From contig OZ038388.1 in NCBI GenBank assembly GCA_964036045.1, forward strand, positions 9,566,733-9,630,732: DNA of 64,000 bases, written 5' to 3'. Positions 46,583 to 55,602 of this stretch are shown in pieces. Every line of letters begins with the position of its first letter. Positions within the stretch are counted from its first letter, which is position 1. Made by a program: the position numbers and the translations under genes. This DNA comes from Eutreptiella sp. 'Long Island Sound 2002'. Taxonomy: Eukaryota; Euglenozoa; Euglenophyceae; Eutreptiales; Eutreptiaceae. A model generated the notes under the pieces. It saw nothing but the letters and a program-made list of their open reading frames with translations, did no database searches and was not told where the DNA came from.

Positions 46583-47392
46583 ATGGTGAATTGGCAAGAA
46601 GCGGGTAGGAGGTGGCCGCAGCCCCACCCCCATGTGGCGCGCCTGCTGCGCGGATTGCTGCCGGACCAGCAGTACCGCTACAGCAATCCCCAGTGCGAAG
46701 GCGGCATGCCCGGGAGCTTCGAGCTCCGCGAGGACATGGGGGAGGACCGCCTTCGGGCAGTGGAGGAGTGGCTGCGGGCGGAAGGGTACGAGTACCGCTT
46801 CCGCTGCAAGCGCTGGCGGACCTGGACCCGGCCGGACAGGCCCGGCGAAGGGCTGCGCCCCGACGGGATTGAGGAGGACGAGGACCCCAACGCCTACCCG
46901 TCGGGCGCCTCGATCAACGTCTCCTTGTGGGACGTGATCGAGAAGAAGTTCCCCGAACCGGGGAGCGAGCGCAGGCTGCAGGGCAGCAGCAGCGCGTCTC
47001 CGGCGACGGAGAAGCGGTCCGCCGGGGACAAGAAGCGGGACCGGAAGTGGCGGGAGTACCAGGAGTCCCTGGCCGCCGAAGCCACCCAAGGCGCCAAGGG
47101 CAGAATCCCAGCCCCCAGTCCCCAACGGCCCAATGGTGGTCACCACCCCGGCTCCACCACCCTTGGCGACTACATCCAAGTCGCCAAGCAGACCCAGGCC
47201 AAGCCCCGTCCGCTGCTCCTGAGGGCCCGGCAGGCCCCAGCAGGCCCCAGCAGCGACGTGGAGTCGGCCCACCGCGGGAGGATGCCAGCCGATCAGGCCA
47301 GCTCCAGCAGCAGCGTCGCTCCCGAAAGGGACCTGGCGCGCGCCTGTGAGCGCGCCTGTGGGCTGCCCTGCAAACGTCGGGTTGCCCGGTAA
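46583..47392 (+). CDS. gag: Element D gag, N-terminal MVNW domain
   Basis: 269 codons from ATG 46583 (context GCTGCCATGG) to TAA 47390-47392. Same blocks as C: EGGMPGSFELRED, WRTWTRPDRPGEGLRPDGIEEDE, YPSGASINVSLWDVIEK, KRDRKWREYQESLA. The TAA is followed by CGG and the same frame stays open into the coiled coil. B has CAA at this codon. No known domain recognised; role presumably in assembly. Confidence 0.6.
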   Translation: MVNWQEAGRRWPQPHPHVARLLRGLLPDQQYRYSNPQCEGGMPGSFELREDMGEDRLRAVEEWLRAEGYEYRFRCKRWRTWTRPDRPGEGLRPDGIEEDEDPNAYPSGASINVSLWDVIEKKFPEPGSERRLQGSSSASPATEKRSAGDKKRDRKWREYQESLAAEATQGAKGRIPAPSPQRPNGGHHPGSTTLGDYIQVAKQTQAKPRPLLLRARQAPAGPSSDVESAHRGRMPADQASSSSSVAPERDLARACERACGLPCKRRVAR

Positions 47393-48322
47393 CGGGCCAG
47401 GCAGTACAGCGCTGCCGTGGAGGGCGCCACCGGCATCGCTCAGGAGGAGGCTGCGGAGTGGGCGCATGGCATGGCAATCCACGCCCAGACCGTGGCGGCC
47501 ATTGCGGCCGGACTCACGGCCGTAGCCGCCCATGGGGCAGCGACCGCCCAGGTCAACGGTGAGTTGGCGGCAGCCGACGAGGAAGCCCGCCTGACGCAGG
47601 AGGCCATTGCCTGCAAGGAGGCCGAGGTGAAGGCGCTGGAAGAGGCGCTTGCCCAAGAGAGGGCAAAGAGGGAGGCGGAGGAAAGGGCCCATGCCGAAGC
47701 GACGGCTAAGGCCCAGGAGGACGCCGCCAAGAAGGAAGCCATCGAGGCCGCGCGACGGAAGGTCGCTGAGGAGAAGGCCAAGACGGAGGCGGAGCTGGCA
47801 GCGTTGGAAGCGCAGAAGGCGCGGCTGCTGCAGGCCCGGGAAGCCGAGGCGGCTCGTGCTCGGGAGGAAGCCGAGGCGCGAGCTGCCGCAGCCACCGCCG
47901 CCGCAATGGAGGAGGCAGAGGCCAAACTCCGCCGTGAGACTCCCCCGGGAGCATCACGAGTGGAGACCCTTCGAAAGCTTTTCGAAGGGGACGCCTCCTC
48001 CAGGATGGCGCTGGATGAGGCCGACACGGGCAGCAGTGGGAGCAGTGGCACCACCGCCCGTCGACGGAGGAAGGGCAAGGGGAAGACCCCCGAGAGCCCG
48101 CGGAGGCCAGCGGGTGGGCACCCCCACGACAGTGACCCCTCCTTCACCGCCAGTGACGGGGATGAACGAGGCCGTCGACATCGCCAAGTGCTGGCTTGGA
48201 CGGGCGGAGGCGGCGGAGACGTTCCCATGGAACCGGAAGGTGAGGATGAGTATCTCCCTCCTCCCTACCGGAGCTCGGAGTCCTCCGTGACCGAGACGCC
48301 CAGGTGGGGCGACATGGACTAG
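47393..48322 (+). pseudogene. gag: Element D gag, coiled coil
   Basis: In frame with the N-terminal domain. A long heptad-like Ala/Glu/Lys/Arg helix (AEVKALEEALAQERAKREAEERA; EAIEAARRKVAEEKAKTEAELAALEAQKARL), SRVETLRKLFEG, Arg/Lys/Gly stretch, PPPYRSSES and RWGDMD. TAG at 48320-48322 stands where B and C have GAG, so it is a private nonsense mutation. Confidence 0.75.
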
Positions 48323-50593
48323 GATGACGACATGGAGTTCGGCATCACGAGGAAGCGCCCATCCTCGGACCCACCGAGGCGACCCGGCGGAGACCCACCG
48401 GGACCCCCTGGCGGAGGACCATCAGGACCCCCTGGAGGACGCCCACCAAGTGGACCCCCTGGAGGCGGACCACCGGGCGGGGGAGGACCCCCTGGACCGG
48501 GCGGACCCGGCGGAGGCCCTCCTGGAGGACCCCCTGGAGACCCCGACGACCCACCAGGGAACGGCGACCCGGATACCACCTGGCGGTGGATTGTGTACCT
48601 CCGCAGGAGGGTCTTTGCCCTCGAGTGCGAGGTAGACACGGGCAAGGTCGAGATGGCTCGCATCTCCGGGGTCGTCGCGCGCGCGCAGAAGGACCTGGAC
48701 ATCGCCAGGGCCGAGACCAAGTCGCTGACCAACGTCGTCAGCGGCCTGCAGGAGAGGCTGGACGCGCTGGAAGCCCGTGGGAGCGTCAGCAGCGACCACC
48801 CACCCCTGGAGTCTGGCTCGTCGGACGACGGCTGGGGACCCGGACCAGGTCCAGGCAGACCCCACGCCCCCGGCGGAGCCCCCAGGAGTCGCCCCAGCGC
48901 CAGTGCCCCCTCTCTCACCGCCCCCTCTCACCACAGCGCGGGCCGCCGCAACGAGCGCGTGCCGCCCGGCAGTGGCAGTGAGGAATGGCGTGATGAGTGG
49001 CTCAGCGCGGAGTACCGCAACCGCCGTGCTCCACCGCGGACACCGGTACGCCCCCGGCGCCCGGCACCACCACCTGGGCCACCACCTGGGCCGGTGCCAA
49101 TCCCAACGGCTGGAGGACGTTATGGTGGACCCAGGGACGAGGTCCCCAGAGGAGACGTGGAGTGGGATGTCGGCGAAGGTGAGGACCTGGACCTGGACCT
49201 GGACCTGGAGGAGTTCGACATCAGCCCGCCGCGTGGTGTACGACGGGAGGCCGCTGAACTCAGCCGCCGGCGCCGTGATGAAGATGCGTACATGGAAAGA
49301 GTACGGCGTGAACATTTTGGTTCAGCGTACGTGGAGGAACCGCGGCGTAGCCACAGGGATTCCATGGAGGAGATGGACGTGGCGGCCGTGGGAGTCCGTG
49401 GGCGAGGCCGATGGGAACCTCGGTCGACCTCGCGGCCGGCGTTCATGGTCTCCAAGGCCGCGGACGCCGCCGTGTGGGAAGACTTGAAGGACATCAAGCC
49501 CCCCATGTACGATGGCAACCCCCTCAACCTCGACCGCTTCTTGGAGAAGCTGGACGATTGGGGGCTGACCGTCACTGAAGACCTACCTCCCGCGGATGCG
49601 GAGAGATATGTCTTCAAACGGTTCAGGTACCGCCTGCCGGAAGTGCTCGGCGAGCTATACTTCGTGGCGACCAAGGAGGGGAAAATCAAGACCCTCAAAG
49701 ACGCCAAGAAGTGGCTCAACGAGCAGGAGCGGGTGGACGCTCCGCAGGTGGCTGCCAAGCGCTGGAAGTCCATCAAGCTTGAGCATGATGGACGGGAGAT
49801 CCGCCTACGGGACTGGCGTGACTTCCGAGGGAAATACACCCTCTTCCGCCGCAATGTGGAGGATTGGAACGAGGGTGACGAGCAGGCTCGCCTGCTCTCC
49901 ATGCTGCCGGAAGCATGGATCAAGAGGGTCACCAAGGAGGAATCCAAGAGGGCCAAGTCCAACCACACGGTCAAGATGATGCTCCCCAAGGAGTATCATA
50001 CGAACGTGGTGTCTTGGGCGAAGAAGAACGTGGCCCGGGATGTCAAACGGCACTCCCTGCGGAACGCTCTTCTCATCACCGTCTCGGGCGATCGCGAGAA
50101 GACCGCGATGTGGCGCCTTGACGCTTGTGAGTTGAGCGGCCAGACCATCCGTCTGCAGCCCATCCCGGCGCGGATGAGCTGCGACGAGATCCTGGAGTGG
50201 GTTGGCGAGGAAGTACTCAAGGAGTACCGAAACCTCCACCACACCCGCGGGTTGAGGCCCGGCGACCGCGACGTCAACTACGTTGGCGAGGGACCTGGCG
50301 GGGAAGATGCCATGGACCCAGCGGGAGCTGGCGGCGATGAGACTCTCGTCGACGATGACGACGACGATGAGCCCGCCGAAGTGGCCGTTTGTGCCTTTGT
50401 GGCCAAGAACCTGAACGCGGGGAGCAAGCCAGGAAACTGGAAGCCCCTGCAGCAGGGTTGGAAGAAGCAGGAGAAGAGGGACCCTCGTCGCATTGGCGAC
50501 CCTCCGCTGTCCTTTGGGGAGTTCATACGAGCTCACCCTCAGGGCTGTTTCGTGTGTTATGGGAGGAAGCGAGGCTTCAACCATGACCACTGA
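48323..50593 (+). pseudogene. gag: Element D gag, Pro-Gly spacer, second coiled coil, capsid-like domain, knuckle start
   Basis: Same frame. Collagen-like Pro/Gly repeats (48365-48560), coiled coil (RRRVFALECEVDTGKVEM; LTNVVSGLQERLDALEARG), Pro/Ser linker, a short Asp-Leu repeat (49187-49210), then WEDLKDIKPPMYDGNPLNLDRF, LNEQERVDAP, RLRDWRDFRGKY, KMMLPKEYHTNVVSW, IPARMSCDEILEWVGEEVLKEY, acidic DDDDDDEP, PRRIGDPPLSFGEF and CFVCYGRKRGFNHDH. TGA at 50591-50593 replaces CGA of C (a CpG-type change), cutting the knuckle before its last Cys. Confidence 0.82.
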
Positions 50594-50956
50594 ACATGCC
50601 CCATCCACAAGGCCGACACGGACGCTTACAAGAAGGCGCACGGGTCGAAGAAGCGTGCGCCCGCGGGTATCCGGGAAGCCAAGATGGAGGTGGACAAGGA
50701 CGAGCTGGCCAAGCTGATGTCGTCGGTGGGGACCGAATTGGCCAAGGAGATCCAGGAGATCAAGCGGAACTGGGTCCCCAGATGGGACAACAAGAACAAG
50801 GAGAACAACCAGAATGACCAGAACAAGGACAAGGACAAGAAGCCTAGAAATAGGAGGAAGAAGGGTAAAGGAGGAGGTAAAGGGGGAAGGAAGAAGGGCG
50901 TCAACGACGTTGAGGCCGAGGAGAACACCCCCTCTTCCACAACCGACGCCCCCTAG
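50594..50956 (+). pseudogene. gag: Element D gag, tail to the UAG
   Basis: Same frame after the TGA: TCPIHKADTDAYKK, KDELAKLMSS...EIQEIKRNW, a Lys/Asn/Asp/Gly-rich tail, then TTDAP and TAG at 50954-50956. Only this copy has an extra KGKGGGKGG stretch. Confidence 0.78.
50954..50956 (+). promoter_or_regulatory. Candidate gag-pol readthrough UAG, element D
   Basis: CCC TAG CGG AGC CCC TGC AGC. The frame of gag from 46583 and the protease frame to 52579 are one and the same, and no stop occurs between this codon and the protease. GCCC (50961-50964) can pair with GGGC (50975-50978) 4 bases after the stop. Confidence 0.6.
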
Positions 50957-52579
50957 CGGAGCCCCTGCAGCCAAGGGCCCCAGCTAGGGCGGTCGCAGGA
51001 TGGTGACGTGGGAAGCGCCGAACCATCCCAGTCGGGAGTCGATAAGCACAAGGGGACTGCCGCGGGCGGAAGGCCCGGTCGGGCGCCCAGTCGCGGAGGC
51101 GAGGTGAGGGCAAGTGAAGGCACGAACCCTTGCACCAGTCCGTCCTTCGCGACCAAGAATGTGTTTGATGTACTACAGGATCTTTCCGAGAGTATCGGAG
51201 GATCACTCGGACCGCAGCTGGATGCTGCAGATGGGCAGCCTGAGCCCATTGTCCACGACCTGCACCAGTCGCTTGTTGAGCTTCTGGAACGGCCGGAGAT
51301 CCTGAGTTTGCACGCCGTGCGCCGTGTCGGTCGCGAGCGGCAGTTGCATCTTAAGGTCCGTGCCCTATGCGGGGAAGTGGAAAAGGTTTTCGACGTGTTG
51401 GTCGACACGGGAGCTCAAGTCAGCTTGGTCAAGGCTGGCCTACTTCCACCAGAATGTCTGACCGACAGTCGGAAGCCTGTCAGGCTGAAGGTGGCGAACG
51501 GTCAGTACATGGTGGGAGGCACGAAGGAAGCGGCCATCGGGCTGCAGTTCGTGAACCATCGTGAGCTGAGTCGCCCAGACCTCGGCAAGGAAATCCTCCT
51601 GCACGGTAGCTTCTACGAGGCCGAGATGGACTGGGACATGATCGTTGGGTACGACTTCATGATGGAGACGGACTCCGGCGTCCTCCCGGCCCAGGCCTCC
51701 ATGACCCTGTACCAGGACGACCAACTCTCGTGGCTTTCGTCACCTGAGCACCATGTGGAATGCCAATGGATCCACCCCGAACGCAATCAGCTCGAAGTGG
51801 CCGCGCTGGACACTGAGCCCACTGGGCCAGCAAACCAGGAGTACGGCGTAAGGCCGGAAGTGGCGAGCCGAGTTGTCGCGGACTTGGGAGCTTCGGATCT
51901 GGCCCTGGATGCGGTCTCTTCAGGAAGCTCCGCCCATCTGCGGGTGTGTGAGAAGTACTGGAGCGCACAGGACTCCGCGTGGAAGAAGCACTGGGGTCCG
52001 CATCAGGGACTGATGTGGATCCATTGCCCCCGTTGGGACATTCCAAGAGCGATAGCGAAGATTCGCAAGGACCGCTCCAAGGCAGTGCTGGTTGTTCCTA
52101 TGGGATGCACCGAGGAGGAAAGTACCCGACATTGGGTAGCCTCATTGACCAACATGACCTTAAACAAGGTCGTCCTACCGGCTGGAGAGAGTGTCTATCA
52201 GGACGCTAAGGGACAGCCCATGCCACCCCAGAGATGGCCAACCGAATTCCACTATGTGGATGGGGGCCTTGATCAGGCCGACACCACGGACTTCGTGTGT
52301 GTCAACCGTATCATAGCAGAGCCTTGGAGGCAATGCTTTGCGGTTCCCCCTGTTGACATCGAAGAATCGGACTCCGAAGACCCCCTCACTGAAGAGGAGT
52401 GGGATCTGGTTCAGGGGTATATGGATCAGCCCTTTCACGACTGGGGGAACCAGCGTGAGGGCAAGGGCCAGGACAAAGCCTGGTGGGAAGTGGACTCAAT
52501 CGTCTCCGGTTCCTATGACGGGAATCGTACAGAGGGTGCTGGATCACATGTCCAGCCAAGACGAGCCGCCTGGCGGTAA
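50957..52579 (+). pseudogene. pol: Element D pol, protease and linker
   Basis: Directly continues the gag frame. Leader (ASEGTNPCTSPSFATKNVFDVLQD), protease VLVDTGAQVSLVKAGLLP at about 51390-51440, VANGQYMVGG and MDWDMIVGYDFM. The linker domain continues to SIVSGSYDGN near 52525. A loss of 5 bases there (compared with C) moves the RT to the next frame, so the residues to 52579 are out of register. Confidence 0.87.
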
Positions 52580-55217
52580 CCCACCCACCTACGGCGATCT
52601 GTTCCGAGGCAAGACCAGGGATGGCCCTTTGGGCCACCTGGGAAGACCACCTGAGCCGAAAGCGAGCGGAGTAGCTACCCCTCAAGTAAGCTCCGTGGTT
52701 CAAGTGCCCGGAAAAGCCAAGGCGGAGTCCGATGACTGCCCCAAGATCCAGGCGTTGAGGGCCAGGCTGAAGCAGAAGTATGGTGACACCTTCTTCAGCG
52801 GTAAGCCTGTGTTTCCGCCACCGGTGCGTGGACCGTATGGCGAGGCCAAGATACGACTGAAGCAGGACCCCCGTGTGTACCGGCACCGGGAGTTTGCCCT
52901 GAGAGGCGAGAGGAAAGAGGCCATGGAGAAGATCCTCCGTGACTTCATCCGAAGAGGCTGGCTCGAGCCGTGCCACTCCGAATGGGCCTCTCCTTGCTTC
53001 GTCGTCCCCAAGAAGGTTGCCGGTGAGTGGCGGCTCGTGGTCGACTACCGCGGCCTGAACGCCCAAACGCAGCACGACAGCTATACGCTGCCCCTCATTG
53101 AGGACATGCTGCAAAAACAACACCGGCGGAGGATCTTCACGGTGATTGAACTGAAACATGGTTATCATCAGATGCCTCTCGCCGAGGAGTCCCGTGCCTG
53201 CACAGCCATGAGCACCCCACTTGGGCCTCTCCAGTGGAAGGTGATGCCCATGGGCGTTACCAACGGCAATGCGGCTTTTCAGCGGATGCTGGAGAACCTG
53301 CTTGAGCCGGTGCGCGACTGTGCGGACCCCCTCGTGGACGACGTGATCATCGCGTCCGGGGACCCCAGCATGAGCTACGAGGAGCTCCTGGAGGCACACG
53401 AGAGGGACGTCACTCGAGTGCTGGACCTTCTGGTTCGGCACAAACTCACGGGCAGCAGTGACAAGGCCACCATCGCGGTAAGCGAGGTGGTCTTCGCGGG
53501 CCACGTAGTTGGGAACGGGCAGCGAAAGCCCATACCTGGCAAGGTGGCCGCGATTGAGCACTGGGAAAAGCCCAAAACGGTCTCGGAGCTGCGGGCGTAT
53601 CTGGGGTTCTGCAATTACTACTCGGGGTATATCAAAATGTATGCCGAGTATGCAGCCCCCATGACGACCATGCTCAAGGGCAACCGAGAGGAGACCAAGA
53701 AGGGGTCCAAGAAGGCTCTGGTCTGGACTGAAGAGTCCGACCGTGCCTTTGAGGGGATGAAGCAGGCGCTGCTATCCGCAGTGGGTCTGCACCTCGTGGA
53801 TCCCGACCGAGGGTTCGTCCTGCGCACCGACGCTTCCGACTACGCCATTGGCGCTGTGTTGGAGCAAGTGCTTGACGACGGGAGGCACGTGCCCGTTGCC
53901 TTCTGGAGCCGAGTCCTGGCGGAAGGCCAGAGACGGACGTGGACGGCCCGTGAAAAGGAGGCGTATGCCATCGTCATGGCTCTCAGGAAATGGGCTGGGT
54001 ACATAGCCCTCCATCCCGTCACCGTCTGCACCGACCATCAGAGTCTGCAGTCGTGGCACAAGGAGCACGTGGACACCCCCTCAGGTCCCGCCTCCCGACG
54101 GGCAAGATGGCATGAGACCTTGGCCAAGTTCGACCTTACGGTTGTTTACATTCCTGGAAAGGATAACACCGTGGCGGACTGTCTCAGTAGGTGGGCCTAT
54201 CCCGCCAGCAAGGGCATGCAGGATATCTCTGCCCATGGCGATGAGGCTGAGACCGCTGAAGCCAAGAGGATCATTGGAATGGAGCGCCTGATGGAGGAGG
54301 AGGGTGCAAAATGCTTCGTCGTCATGGCTGCGGATGCCCCCCTCGCAACGAGGGTGAGCAGAGCGGTCAGAGTACTCGCCCCTGAGGGGTCTGAGTCCGA
54401 CAAGCACATCTTCCCGGAGTCTTGCCTCCAGGACGACTGGACCGACGATTACGCCAAGTCTGAGGCCTTTGCGGCCGAATATAGGGCTGTGACCGACCCT
54501 GACGACGGGCAGAAGTGGCCAAAGGGGCTGACTGAGGAAGATGGCAAGCTCTACCGGAATGGTAAGCTGCTAGTCCCAGAGTCCCGGGTGCTCGAGCTGT
54601 GTGAAGCTTGGCACCACCACATGCTGCACCCAGGGGTCAAGAAGCAGGCTCTTGACATGCAGCGCCGGTTCGAGATCGACCATATCGTTCTCTACACCGC
54701 CATCAAGAAGGTCAGGAAGGGTTGCTCGGTCTGTCAGGCCTGCAATCCCGATAACCGGAACGTCAAGGGGGAACCCCAATGGACCCCGGTTCCTGACCAG
54801 CCCATGGAGAGCGTGGCCATGGACGTCTTCTCCATGCCCGAAGTGCACATTGGCAAGGAGACCTTTGACTGTGTGGTTCTCTGTGTGGACCGCCACAGCG
54901 GCTACGTTGTAGCCGTTCCGGCACGCAAAAAGGGGTTGCTTGCCAGAGAAGTGGCAGTCATGATGATTCGTCATTGGCTGACCGTCTTTGACATCCCCCG
55001 CACCATTTGCAGTGACCGAGGGCCCCAGTTTACTGGTGGCTGGTTCAAGGCTATGTGTTCCCTCATGGGGATACGTCATGCCAAGAGCGTCGCCTATCTC
55101 AGCCGGTCTAACGGCCGTGCTGAAGTGGCTGGACGGCAGCTGTTCGAGAAGCTGCGCAAGATCCACATCACCAATCCACGACGGAACCTTGGGCGGGCCT
55201 TGGGAAGCTTGGGGTAG
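52530..55217 (+). pseudogene. pol: Element D pol, RT, RNase H and truncated integrase
   Basis: One open frame (opening at 52338). RT: WRLVVDYRGLNAQ, motif A reading VIELKHGYHQ so the catalytic Asp is Glu, MSTPLGPLQWKV, core LVDDVII, GFCNYYSGY. RNase H: TDASDYAIGAVLEQ, REKEAYAIV, CTDHQSLQSWHK, DNTVADCLSRW. Integrase: HHHMLHPG...CSVCQAC, MDVFSMPE, CSDRGPQF, RSNGRAEVAG. Coding stops at HITNPRRN (about 55189). The integrase C-terminus, the chromodomain and part of the 3' untranslated region, about 1.85 kb by comparison with B, are deleted; the last residues are junk. Confidence 0.9.
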
Positions 55218-55591
55218 CCTGAGGGATCTTTGTGGTCGCTCTTGACTTGTGGGACCACCTCGGTCGTCGTGTGTCGCCTATGTTGGCCGTGTATGCCACT
55301 GCCACTGTGGTGGTGACCGTAGCAGCCGGCACCCGGTGCGCCTGGTATGGGTTAACGGGTCCTTTGGATGCCGAACAATCGCCGCCAGGACCCGGGACTT
55401 GATACTTGATACTTGATACTATACATGTGCTACGAGCTTGTGCTCATACCTATCTTACTGTGTCTTACTGTAATTTGACAGCCTGGCCTGAATCAGCCTG
55501 AAGTGAGATGTGACACCCCCCCCTTCAGGATATGGTCCTGGGTACCCGCTGCCATGCTTGGGTGTTATCGAGCCACCCCAGGGTTTGCTCT
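55190..55591 (+). other. Element D 3' untranslated remnant
   Basis: After the deletion junction at about 55190, sequence matches 17930-18320 of B. It keeps the small hydrophobic ORF and a triple ACTTGAT repeat (55396-55424). Confidence 0.65.
55280..55402 (+). CDS. Conserved 40-residue hydrophobic ORF, element D
   Basis: Begins MLAVYATATVVVTVAAGTR; one predicted membrane segment (residues 1-17) and a Gly/Pro-rich tail ending GPGT. Same length and stop as in C. It survives although the chromodomain next to it was deleted. Function unknown. Confidence 0.35.
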   Translation: MLAVYATATVVVTVAAGTRCAWYGLTGPLDAEQSPPGPGT

Positions 55592-55602
55592 AAGGAGGGG
55601 GG
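55592..55602 (+). promoter_or_regulatory. Polypurine tract, element D
   Basis: AAGGAGGGGGG directly before the 3' LTR. Confidence 0.85.
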
